Source of the DNA: Candidatus Alloscillospira gallinarum | GTDB taxonomy: Bacteria > Bacillota > Clostridia > Oscillospirales > Oscillospiraceae | Assembly (NCBI GenBank): GCA_904420055.1 | Contig: CAJFTV010000059.1 | Coordinates: forward strand, 1-35,597 | Reading direction: 5' to 3' | DNA length: 35,597 nt | Shown here: positions 27,825-35,597 of the stretch, piece after piece | Layout: the number at the start of each line of letters is the position of its first letter | Numbering within the stretch: position 1 is the stretch's first letter | Program-made: the position numbers and the translations under genes | Notes under the pieces: model-generated | The model's database searches: none | Seen by the model: only the letters and a program-made list of their open reading frames with translations | Told to the model about the DNA's origin: nothing

Positions 27825-28693
27825 ACCGCACCTCCCCTTGCATGTAAATCAAGAAGGTGTACAATAGTGTCCTTTTGTGTCTGTCTCGGCACAATAGCGT
27901 CCACAAAACCGTGTTTCAAAAGGAACTCCGATGTCTGAAATCCCTTGGGCAGCGCCTTTCTCGTCGTCTGCTCAACCACACGCGCACCGGCAAAACCAAT
28001 CGTGGCTCCGGGCTCCGCAAGGATTATATCCCCTTCCATGGCAAAGCTGGCAGTTACGCCGCCGGTGGTGGGGTCCGTCAGTATTGTCAGGTAAAAAAGG
28101 CCGGCGTCGGAGTGGCGCTTTACCGCGCCGCTGGTCTTTGCCATCTGCATGAGAGAGAGAATTCCCTCCTGCATTCTGGCACCGCCGGACACGGTATATC
28201 CAATCACCGGCAGGCGGTTTTCAAGGGCATACTCAAAAAGCAGGGTAATCTTCTCCCCCACAACGGTGCCCATGCTGCCCATCATAAAATACGGCTCCAT
28301 TACAAACAGGCAGCACTTTCTGCCGTTAAATTCAGCTGTGCCGCAGATTACCGCTTCCTCCTCGCGGCTGGCGTCGCACACCGTCTCCAGCTTTTTGTCA
28401 TAACCGGGAAAATCAAGTGGATTTGCAGACCTCATATCAGAAAACATCTCATTAAAAGAGTCCTTGTCGGTCACAAAGCGTATTCTCTGCCTGGCCGCCA
28501 TTCTGAAGTGATAGCCGCAGGAACACGTGTTGTAATTTGACCACAGGCGGCTTAGGGGAATTGACTTATGACAGTTCGGACAGGTCTTTTCCTGTTCATA
28601 TTCGTCCTGCTGAACAGCGGCAACTGTCCGCCCCTCTTTTTCCAGTTCGTTCTGGGGCCTGTGGATAAAGCTTAAAAGCGGCACTTTTTTCAC
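27821..28693 (-). CDS. accD: Acetyl-CoA carboxylase carboxyltransferase subunit beta
   Basis: Zn ribbon CPNCHKSI...CSCGYHFRMAARQRIRFV; SGGARMQEGILSLMQMAKTSGAV; GATIGFAGARVVEQTTRKALPKGFQTSEFLL. Confidence 0.95.
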   Translation of the reverse strand: MKKVPLLSFIHRPQNELEKEGRTVAAVQQDEYEQEKTCPNCHKSIPLSRLWSNYNTCSCGYHFRMAARQRIRFVTDKDSFNEMFSDMRSANPLDFPGYDKKLETVCDASREEEAVICGTAEFNGRKCCLFVMEPYFMMGSMGTVVGEKITLLFEYALENRLPVIGYTVSGGARMQEGILSLMQMAKTSGAVKRHSDAGLFYLTILTDPTTGGVTASFAMEGDIILAEPGATIGFAGARVVEQTTRKALPKGFQTSEFLLKHGFVDAIVPRQTQKDTIVHLLDLHARGGAV

Positions 28694-29997
28694 CTGCCTT
28701 CCATAAATCTCAAATCATACTTTCCCTCTACAAAGAGAGGGTCGCTCACAAGTTCAAGCTGCTCTTCTATGTTTGTCTCTACCCCGTCAATTACAAGCTC
28801 ACAGAGGGCAGCCTTCAGCTTGCGCATTGCCTCTTCCCTCGTGCCTGCCATTACAATCAGCTTGCCGAGAAGAGAGTCATAAAACGGGGATATCTCCGCC
28901 CCCTGAACCATGTAAGTATCAAAGCGCACAAACGGCCCGCCAGGTATGTGGAGCATTCTTACCGTACCGGTGGACCGGGCGTTTATGCGGCACTCAACCG
29001 ACACGCCCCGCATGAGAATGTCCTCCTGCTTAAAGCGTATGGGTATTCCCGCCGCCGTGCGTATCTGCCACTTTACAAGGTCAATGCCGGTCAGCGCCTC
29101 TGTCACCGTATGCTCCACCTGAAGCCGGACATTCATTTCCATGAACCAGAAATTTCCGCTGCTGTCCAAAAGGAACTCCAGAGTTCCAAGTCCCACATAG
29201 CCCACTTTTTTTACGGCCTTTACAACCGCCTCAGACAGCTCACGGCGCTGTTTTTCACTCACAGCCGGAGACGGCGACTCTTCAATGAGCTTCTGGTGGC
29301 GCCGCTGTACTGAGCAGTCCCGCTCTCCTAGACAGACCACGTTTCCCGCTTCGTCGGCTAATATCTGCATCTCCACGTGGTGCGCGGGATACACATATTT
29401 CTCCATGTACATTGCCCCGTCGCCAAAGGAAGCCTCGCTCTCGGAAACAGCCAGCGGAAACACCTGCATAAGCTCGCTGTCATTTTCCACCATACGTATG
29501 CCCCGGCCGCCTCCGCCGGAGCGGGCCTTCAGCATAACAGGATAGCCTATCCGCTCTGCCTCCGCTAACGCCTCTTCAACAGACGTCAAAACGCCGCTTC
29601 CGGGAATAACCGCAAGTCCCGCGTCACTCATAAGCTCCTTAATCTGCGCCTTGTCAGAAAGGCGCTCCATATTATCGGCGTCCGGCCCGATAAAGGCTAT
29701 GCCGTTTTTTCTGCAAAGGGAGGCAAAATGGGCATTCTCAGACAGGAACCCATACCCGGGGTGAATCGCCTTTGCGCCCGTCACAAGTGCGGCAGAAATC
29801 ACCCGCTCCTCATTTAAATAGCTCTCTAGCGGAGACGCCGGGCCAATACATACGCTCTCGTCTGCCAGGGCCACATGCAGCGCATCCTCGTCCGCTTTAG
29901 AGTACACCGCCACCGTCGCGACGCCCATCTCCTTGCACGCCCTTATAATGCGAACCGCTATCTCTCCGCGGTTTGCAATCAAGATTTTTGAGAACAT
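28690..29997 (-). CDS. accC: Acetyl-CoA carboxylase biotin carboxylase subunit
   Basis: MFSKILIANRGEIAVRIIRACKEMG, HPGYGFLSENAHFA, KARSGGGGRGIRMV, ERDCSVQRRHQKLIEESPSP, MEMNVRLQVEHTVTEALTG. Confidence 0.96.
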   Translation of the reverse strand: MFSKILIANRGEIAVRIIRACKEMGVATVAVYSKADEDALHVALADESVCIGPASPLESYLNEERVISAALVTGAKAIHPGYGFLSENAHFASLCRKNGIAFIGPDADNMERLSDKAQIKELMSDAGLAVIPGSGVLTSVEEALAEAERIGYPVMLKARSGGGGRGIRMVENDSELMQVFPLAVSESEASFGDGAMYMEKYVYPAHHVEMQILADEAGNVVCLGERDCSVQRRHQKLIEESPSPAVSEKQRRELSEAVVKAVKKVGYVGLGTLEFLLDSSGNFWFMEMNVRLQVEHTVTEALTGIDLVKWQIRTAAGIPIRFKQEDILMRGVSVECRINARSTGTVRMLHIPGGPFVRFDTYMVQGAEISPFYDSLLGKLIVMAGTREEAMRKLKAALCELVIDGVETNIEEQLELVSDPLFVEGKYDLRFMEGR

Positions 29998-30416
29998 GTT
30001 TCACGCTCCATTATTGCAAAGGAAAATTCTGCCTTAATACACAGCTTATCTCCCACATAGCCCTTGCCCTCAGCAAAATAAAACGGTGGCTTTGCCCGGG
30101 TTATGCGGCACCTTGTCTCAAATTTGTCCCCGGGAAGGACAGGGGACTTAAAGCGCACATTGTTGAGTCCCGTGTACATGGGCATTTTTTCCTCAGTCAT
30201 CTCCCCGGATAATAGGACACAGGCGGACTGCGCCAGTATCTCGCACTGGATAACCCCCGGTACAATGGGTGAGCCGGGAAAATGTCCCTGCAAAAACCAC
30301 TCGTCGCCCCGGACATTGTAAATTCCATGGGCCTCGTCGCCCTCGCGCTCCACCTCGTCAAGCAGGAGCATATTGTCCCTGTGCGGGAGAATTTTCTTAA
30401 TTTCCTCCTTGTTCAC
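29979..30416 (-). CDS. fabZ: 3-hydroxyacyl-ACP dehydratase FabZ
   Basis: KKILPHRDNMLLLDEV, LQGHFPGSPIVPGVIQCEILAQ. Confidence 0.95.
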   Translation of the reverse strand: MNKEEIKKILPHRDNMLLLDEVEREGDEAHGIYNVRGDEWFLQGHFPGSPIVPGVIQCEILAQSACVLLSGEMTEEKMPMYTGLNNVRFKSPVLPGDKFETRCRITRAKPPFYFAEGKGYVGDKLCIKAEFSFAIMERETCSQKS

Positions 30417-30420
30417 GGTC

Positions 30421-30849
30421 TCATACCCTCCTTATGCGGAAAAGCTCACAGCCGTAGTCCACTACCTGACCGTTCTGGACACACACCTTCTGTATAACGC
30501 CGTCGGTCTCCGCCGTGAGCTCATTCATGAGCTTCATGGCCTCAATTATGCAGAGGGTATCTCCTCTCTTAACCGTGTCACCCTCTTTTACAAAGGGCTC
30601 GGCGTTCTCCGCCGGCGCGGCATAAAACATACCCACCATTGGAGATGTCACACTTACATAGTCCCCAGATGTCTCACTCTGAGGCTCAGCATAAACAGGC
30701 GCCTCTGCCGGAACGGGCACAACAGCCGCAGCCGGGGCTGTACCCATGCGCTCCAAACGCACTACCTTGTCATTTTCCCTTATCTCAAGTCCTGTAAGCT
30801 CCAGCTCTTTCATGAGCTTTGCATACTTTCTGATATCCGCTTCTCTCAT
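30421..30849 (-). CDS. accB: Acetyl-CoA carboxylase biotin carboxyl carrier protein
   Basis: C-terminal biotinyl domain with IIEAMKLMNELTAETDGVIQKVCVQNGQVVDYG. Confidence 0.95.
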   Translation of the reverse strand: MREADIRKYAKLMKELELTGLEIRENDKVVRLERMGTAPAAAVVPVPAEAPVYAEPQSETSGDYVSVTSPMVGMFYAAPAENAEPFVKEGDTVKRGDTLCIIEAMKLMNELTAETDGVIQKVCVQNGQVVDYGCELFRIRRV

Positions 30850-30852
30850 ATG

Positions 30853-32094
30853 TCATACCTTTCTGAATGCAAGGCAGGCATTGTGCCCGCCGAAACCAAG
30901 TGAATTTGAAACAGCAAGCTGAATGTCAGCCTTTACCGCTTTATTCGGAACATAGTTTAAATCACACTCCGGATCCGGCTCCAGAAGGTTTATTGTAGGA
31001 GCAATAATTCCGGTATTCAGTGTCTTGAGGCATGCAATCGCCTCAATTGCACCGGCAGCGCCCAACATATGACCCGTCATTGACTTTGTGGAGCTTATAT
31101 AGGCCTTTTTAGCCTGCTCCTCTCCCAGGGCCGACTTTATGGCCTTTGTCTCCGCCGCGTCATTTAAGGGAGTTCCGGTGCCGTGGGCGTTTACATATAC
31201 TGTCTCCTCGCCCGTATAGCCGCTCTCTTCAAGGGCCTGTCGCATGGCTCTCGCGCCTCCGGAGGCATCGGGCAGCGGGGCAGTAATGTGGTATGCATCG
31301 CAGGTTGAGCCGTATCCGCACACCTCGCCGTAAATTACGGCGCCTCGGCTTTTTGCGTGTTCATACTCCTCCAGCACAAGGGCTGCCGCCCCCTCGCCAA
31401 TTACAAATCCGGCACGTCTCCGGTCAAACGGCAGCGACGCCGCATTTGGGTCCTCAGCAACCGACAGGGCATGCATATTTACAAATCCGGCAACGCCGCA
31501 CTCTGAAATCGCAGCCTCGGCTCCGCCGGTTATCGCAGCATCGGCATATCCATGGCGGATAGCGCGCACTGCCTCTCCAATGGCGTTGGAGCCTGATGCG
31601 CAGGCTGTTACCGCGGGCATTGCCGCGTTCTGGCAGTTAAAGTGTATGGCAATCATACCGGCGGCCATGTTCGGTATCATCATTGGCACAAAGAAAGGAG
31701 ATACTCTTCCCGGCCCCCGCTTTATCAGCTTGTTGTGTTCCTCTGTAAATGTGCGTATTCCGCCTATACCTGAGCCGAAATACACCGCTACACGCTCCGG
31801 GGGCAGCGTCCCTATAACACCGCTGTCCTCCACCGCCTGGCAGGCCGCGGCGACACCGAACTGTGCATATCTGTCGCTGCGGAGAACATCGGACTTCTCC
31901 ATATAATCCCTCGGATTAAAGTCCTTTACCTCTGCTCCAAGCTTTGCCTTGTAATCTGTAGTGTCAAACAGCGTAATCGGGCCTATGCCATTTACGCCTG
32001 CAACCATGTTGTCCCAAACCTGAGACACGGTATTTCCTATTGGAGTGATGGCTCCAAGTCCCGTTACAACCACTCTGCGGTTATTCTGTGTCAT
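30853..32094 (-). CDS. fabF: Beta-ketoacyl-ACP synthase II
   Basis: RRVVVTGLGAITPIGNTV, active-site VTACASGSNAIGEA, NAHGTGTPLND, STKSMTGHMLGAAGAIE. Start set to ATG 32094 preceded by GGAGGTAATT. Confidence 0.96.
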   Translation of the reverse strand: MTQNNRRVVVTGLGAITPIGNTVSQVWDNMVAGVNGIGPITLFDTTDYKAKLGAEVKDFNPRDYMEKSDVLRSDRYAQFGVAAACQAVEDSGVIGTLPPERVAVYFGSGIGGIRTFTEEHNKLIKRGPGRVSPFFVPMMIPNMAAGMIAIHFNCQNAAMPAVTACASGSNAIGEAVRAIRHGYADAAITGGAEAAISECGVAGFVNMHALSVAEDPNAASLPFDRRRAGFVIGEGAAALVLEEYEHAKSRGAVIYGEVCGYGSTCDAYHITAPLPDASGGARAMRQALEESGYTGEETVYVNAHGTGTPLNDAAETKAIKSALGEEQAKKAYISSTKSMTGHMLGAAGAIEAIACLKTLNTGIIAPTINLLEPDPECDLNYVPNKAVKADIQLAVSNSLGFGGHNACLAFRKV

Positions 32095-32272
32095 AATTAC
32101 CTCCAATGCAATACCTCCGCCGCAGCGCACTGCTGCGCCGCCTTTTAAGTCTCCTGAGGAGGATTTTGCAGTTTAAAATACTACCGCCGCCGGCGGATAT
32201 ACCTATACTCATCTGCGTCCCATTCACTCAAGCATGGCACTCAGATTATACATGCTTCTTTTATGTCCTGTC

Positions 32273-33007
32273 TCACATGGCTATGCCGCCGTCAACCCGC
32301 AGGACCTCGCCTGTTATATACTCCGACTCGGCGAGAAATGCCACGGCATTTGCCACCTCTTCCGGATTTCCCATGCGCCCGAGGGGTATCATCCCCGCCA
32401 GGGCGTTATCCTCGCCTGATATTCCCCGGGTCATGTCAGTCTCAATAAATCCCGGTGCAACGGCGTTGCAGGTCACGTTTTTCGGCGCAAGCTCTCTGGC
32501 GACCGACTTTGTAAGCCCTATAAGACCGGCCTTTGACGCGGCATAATTTGCCTGTCCGGCATTGCCCATTATTCCGGATACCGAGCTGATATTTACAATA
32601 CTTCCGCCCTTGTTCCTGATAAAGAAAGCGGAGCAGTGGCGAATCATATTAAACGCGCCCTTCAGGTTAACGTCCAAAACATCGGAAAACGCCTGCTCGC
32701 CCATCGCCGCCACAAGCCCGTCGCGGGTTATGCCTGCGTTATTTACAAGCACGTTTACAGTGCCAAAGTCCTCTTTGATTTTCTTAACAGTGTCTTTTAC
32801 CTCTCCGAAGTCGGCCACATTGCAGCGGTAGTGCCCGGCCTTCACGCCGTACTCACTGCGGCAGAAATTGCATACCTCTTCCGCCATAGCTTCATTTCCG
32901 GCATATATAACCGCCACGTCACTTCCAAGAGACGCAAGCTTTTTTACAACTGCCGCCCCAATCCCTCTGGAGCCGCCTGTTACAACTGAAACTTTTCCTT
33001 TCAGCAT
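32273..33007 (-). CDS. fabG: 3-oxoacyl-ACP reductase FabG
   Basis: SVVTGGSRGIGAAVVKKLA, NVLVNNAGITRDGL, GQANYAASKAGLIGLTKS. Confidence 0.95.
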   Translation of the reverse strand: MLKGKVSVVTGGSRGIGAAVVKKLASLGSDVAVIYAGNEAMAEEVCNFCRSEYGVKAGHYRCNVADFGEVKDTVKKIKEDFGTVNVLVNNAGITRDGLVAAMGEQAFSDVLDVNLKGAFNMIRHCSAFFIRNKGGSIVNISSVSGIMGNAGQANYAASKAGLIGLTKSVARELAPKNVTCNAVAPGFIETDMTRGISGEDNALAGMIPLGRMGNPEEVANAVAFLAESEYITGEVLRVDGGIAM

Positions 33008-33918
33008 TATTTTACCTCCGTCAATGCCGCACTCAGCCCCTCCGGGTCCTGAACGCCAAACGTGCGCACACCTGCATCAATCTTTTTTATGAGGCCGCAG
33101 AGAGTGTTTCCGGGCCCCAGCTCTATAAATGTATCGGCGCCGCGGGCTATCATATCTCTTACAATGTCCTCCCACCTGACTGGTGAGGATATCTGCTTTG
33201 CAAGAAGCTCCCGCAGGTCGCCGGCGTACTCTTTTCCCGTGCGGTTGGAATACACCGGTATCTCCGGGCTCTTAAGCGCGCAGGAACTGAGGTACTCTCC
33301 AAACTCTGACGCGGCCTCCTCCATAAACGGGGAGTGAAAACCGGCGTTTACCTTAAGCGGCACGGCGCGGCCTCCGGCGGCCTTTACCGCATCTTTAAGC
33401 TTCGCCATGGACTCTGAAAGTCCCGCCACTGAAACCTGTCCGGGACAGTTGTAGTTAACAGGATACACACCCTCAAGCTCGGCGCAAATGCGCTCCACTT
33501 CTTCATTTGAAAGGCGGAGAACCGCCGCCATGGACGTGGGCTGTTTTTCCGCCGCTTTCTGCATGAGCTCTCCCCGGCGGCACACGGCGCGAAATCCCGT
33601 TTCAAAGTCCATTACCCCGGAATATGTAAGGGCCGCAAGTTCACCAAGTGAGAACCCTGCGGCCATGTCTGCCTTTATACCGTTTTCACTGAGAGCGGCA
33701 GCACAGGCCATCTCCACTGCAAACATGCAGGGCTGGGTATTTTTTGTCTCACAGAGCTCCTCACTGCTTCCGCTCCAGCACTGCTGTGACGTACCCGGAC
33801 GCACGGCATCAGCAGTCTGAAAAACTTCGGTGGCTCCCTTTGAGCTCTCTGCAAGCAGCTTACCCATACCTGTGTACTGGGCGCCCTGACCTGCAAAGAC
33901 AAAAGCTATTTTACCCAT
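33007..33918 (-). CDS. fabD: Malonyl-CoA:ACP transacylase
   Basis: IAFVFAGQGAQYTGMGKLL, AAGFSLGELAALTYSG, NAGFHSPFMEEA, ELGPGNTLCGL. Confidence 0.95.
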   Translation of the reverse strand: MGKIAFVFAGQGAQYTGMGKLLAESSKGATEVFQTADAVRPGTSQQCWSGSSEELCETKNTQPCMFAVEMACAAALSENGIKADMAAGFSLGELAALTYSGVMDFETGFRAVCRRGELMQKAAEKQPTSMAAVLRLSNEEVERICAELEGVYPVNYNCPGQVSVAGLSESMAKLKDAVKAAGGRAVPLKVNAGFHSPFMEEAASEFGEYLSSCALKSPEIPVYSNRTGKEYAGDLRELLAKQISSPVRWEDIVRDMIARGADTFIELGPGNTLCGLIKKIDAGVRTFGVQDPEGLSAALTEVK

Positions 33919-34850
33919 TTCATTGCTCCTCTCAAAATGGGCTCTGCCCCCTCGATAACCTCCCGCACAATATCTGCCGCGGGCTGAACTTCCTTAACCA
34001 TCGCCGCAATCTGTCCCGCTAAAAAGCAACCGCCGTCCACATCGCCGTCAACCACGGCCTTTCTAAGGGCGCCGGTGGCCAGTGCTTCAAGCTCGTCGTC
34101 CGGCATTCCGCCGAACTCCGCCTGGGCATACCTTCTGGAAAAGTTTGAGCGCAGGCTCCGCACAGGGTGTCCAAGCTTTTTGCCGGTCACCATGGTGGCA
34201 AGGTCATTCGCCTTTAAAATCTTCTCTTTATATGTAGGGTGGATAGAGCACTCTTCGGCGCTTAAAAATCTGGTACCCATCTGTACGCCGCACGCTCCCA
34301 GCATAAATGCCGCCGCAACCCCGCGACCATCGGCAATTCCACCGGCAGCAATCACAGGCAGGTCAGTGGCACTGCACACCAGAGGCACGAGCACCATTGT
34401 CGTGAGCTCTCCAACGTGTCCGCCGCTCTCGCCGCCCTCCGCTATAAGTGCGCTGGCGCCGAGCCGTGTCATAAGCCTTGCCATGGCTACTGATGCCACA
34501 ACAGGTATTACCTTTATGCCGGCGGCTGTCCAGGCCTCCATGTATTTTGAGGGATTTCCGGCGCCCGTTGTCACAACAGGCACACGCTCCTCAGTTACCA
34601 CCTGGGCAATATCGTCCGCAAACGGGCTCATCAGCATAATATTCACGCCAAAGGGCTTGTCGGTAAGCGACTTTGCAATTTTAACCTGCCCACGCACATA
34701 GTCAGCAGGAGCGTTGCCCGCGGCGATTATACCAAGTCCACCGCCGTTTGAAACGGCGGCAGCGAGCTTACCGTCGGCAATCCATGCCATTCCGCCCTGA
34801 AATACCGGGTATTTTATACCCAGCATGTCACATATCGGTGTCTGAATCAT
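33906..34850 (-). CDS. fabK: Enoyl-ACP reductase II (FMN-dependent, FabK type)
   Basis: YPVFQGGMAWIADGKLAAAVSNGGGLGIIAAGNAP, EGGESGGHVGELTTMVLVPLV, VIAAGGIADGRGVAAAFMLGACGVQMGTRFL. Confidence 0.95.
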   Translation of the reverse strand: MIQTPICDMLGIKYPVFQGGMAWIADGKLAAAVSNGGGLGIIAAGNAPADYVRGQVKIAKSLTDKPFGVNIMLMSPFADDIAQVVTEERVPVVTTGAGNPSKYMEAWTAAGIKVIPVVASVAMARLMTRLGASALIAEGGESGGHVGELTTMVLVPLVCSATDLPVIAAGGIADGRGVAAAFMLGACGVQMGTRFLSAEECSIHPTYKEKILKANDLATMVTGKKLGHPVRSLRSNFSRRYAQAEFGGMPDDELEALATGALRKAVVDGDVDGGCFLAGQIAAMVKEVQPAADIVREVIEGAEPILRGAMKWVK

Positions 34851-34853
34851 TTC

Positions 34854-35075
34854 TTACTCCTGAATCTTCTCAATAAACGCAACCAGATCGCCAACCGTCT
34901 CAACCTTCTCAGTGAGCTCAATTTCAATGCCCAGCTTATCCTCAAGGTTCATTAAAAGCTCAACAGTGTCAAGAGAGTCAATCCCCAGGTCGTGGAACTT
35001 GCTGTCCATCTTAATCTCTGAAACGTCACACTCCACGCGGTCTGCAATGAGTTCTGCAATAGCATCGAATACCAT
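34854..35075 (-). CDS. acpP: Acyl carrier protein
   Basis: MVFDAIAELIADRVECDVSEIKMDSKFHDLGIDSLDTVELLMNLEDKLGIEI; phosphopantetheine motif GIDSLDTVEL. ATG 35075 follows GGAGGA; the track start at 35183 lies inside the promoter. Confidence 0.96.
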   Translation of the reverse strand: MVFDAIAELIADRVECDVSEIKMDSKFHDLGIDSLDTVELLMNLEDKLGIEIELTEKVETVGDLVAFIEKIQE

Positions 35076-35130
35076 AATAAAATCCTCCATAAAAATATTT
35101 TGATTAATCTCAGACTTCAATATTATATAA

Positions 35131-35145
35131 GTTATCATTGATAAC
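35131..35145. promoter_or_regulatory. Putative operator palindrome of the fatty-acid operon
   Basis: GTTATCATTGATAAC: perfect 7-bp arms around one central base, 9 nt downstream of the acpP -10 box. Confidence 0.6.
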
Positions 35146-35154
35146 CTATGCGGC

Positions 35155-35183
35155 ATTTTAGCAGTGTTTCTATTATTTGTCAA
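35155..35183 (-). promoter_or_regulatory. Near-consensus sigma-A-type promoter for the acpP-fab-acc operon
   Basis: Minus strand: TTGACA (35183-35178), 17-nt spacer, TAAAAT (35160-35155). Confidence 0.8.
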
Positions 35184-35256
35184 TAGCAGACTGTCCGTCC
35201 ATGCACATTATTCAAATACAGCTTTCCATATTACCAAAAATACAGTACCTGGATAA

Positions 35257-35297
35257 TAGTAAAAGCACCTGAGAAGATATATCTTCTCAGGTGCTTT
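35257..35297 (-). terminator. Terminator of the upstream metG gene
   Basis: Perfect 36-nt palindrome AAAGCACCTGAGAAGATATATCTTCTCAGGTGCTTT (35262-35297), followed on the minus strand by TTTTACTATT. Confidence 0.75.
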
Positions 35298-35384
35298 GTA
35301 AAATATAGAATTAGTCAATTTATGTGTCACTGTACCGCCGGTTGGCACAAAGCCGGGATTTGCATGAAATTATGCAAACCTAAT

Positions 35385-35597
35385 TTAATAGAGCTTTGCG
35401 CCCGCCGGAATGTGGTCGTCCACCATCAGAAGATGGAGCTTTTCGACCCCTTCCTCGTGGTGTACTGCGGAAATCAGCATACCGCAGGAGTCAATGCCCA
35501 TCATCGGTCTTGGCGGAAGATTGGTAATAGCGATACAGGTCTTGCCGACCAGTTCTTCCGGCTCGTAATATGCGTGAATACCGCTTAAAATCGTCCT
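35385..35597 (-). CDS. metG: Methionine--tRNA ligase, C-terminal tRNA-binding (OB-fold) domain (truncated by window edge)
   Basis: Reverse-strand frame open to the right edge: RTILSGIHAYYEPEELVGKTCIAITNLPPRPMMGIDSCGMLISAVHHEEGVEKLHLLMVDDHIPAGAKLY*. Absent from the ORF track because its start lies outside the window. Confidence 0.88.
   Translation of the reverse strand, partial: RTILSGIHAYYEPEELVGKTCIAITNLPPRPMMGIDSCGMLISAVHHEEGVEKLHLLMVDDHIPAGAKLY

Noticed and set aside
16468-35297. Shared stem core AAAGCACC/GGTGCTTT between the rnc-leader hairpin (16468-16497) and the metG terminator (35262-35297) as a dispersed repeat family
   Set aside because: Only 8 bp shared per arm, flanks and loops differ; two occurrences in the window are not enough to call a repeat element.
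4023-35588. Many plus-strand ORFs (e.g. 5445-6053, 12529-13197, 13228-13911, 25618-26619) throughout the right-hand 31 kb
   Set aside because: All lie antisense to well-identified minus-strand genes, lack good ribosome-binding sites, and have Ser/Arg/Pro/Cys/His-biased compositions typical of shadow ORFs.
1-35597. CRISPR arrays, tRNA/rRNA genes, transposases, phage genes, toxin-antitoxin or defence islands
   Set aside because: Looked for repeat-spacer patterns and relevant protein families; none seen. Gene content is core metabolism and information processing.

Overview
The window looks like an anaerobic Firmicutes (Clostridia-type) chromosome segment and is almost entirely housekeeping. On the left are the 3' end of acsB (acetyl-CoA synthase, Wood-Ljungdahl pathway), a small two-gene membrane/secreted-protein unit on the minus strand, and two plus-strand membrane-anchored genes, one of them DUF1287-like. 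From about 3.7 kb to the right edge every supported gene is on the minus strand: rpsU, leuS, rsfS, an LCP-family gene, a nadD-yqeK fusion, yhbY, rdgB, ftsY, smc, a radical SAM gene, rnc, plsX, trmFO, topA, dprA, a trmH/spoU-family gene, birA, a thioesterase, a TetR regulator, an acyl-CoA synthetase, accA, accD, accC, fabZ, accB, fabF, fabG, fabD, fabK, acpP and the 3' end of metG, which the ORF track misses. I found no CRISPR array, tRNA/rRNA, transposon, phage or defence island, and no clear new multigene system. The best leads are regulatory: (i) a possible H-type pseudoknot in the leader of the trmH-dprA-topA operon that would sequester the Shine-Dalgarno sequence; (ii) a 15-bp palindrome just downstream of a near-consensus promoter for the fatty-acid operon; (iii) an acyl-CoA synthetase/TetR/thioesterase module coupled to the acc/fab genes; (iv) a strong hairpin just upstream of rnc; and (v) the NadD-YqeK fusion. 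All calls come from reading the sequence and from family knowledge; no searches or folding programs were run.
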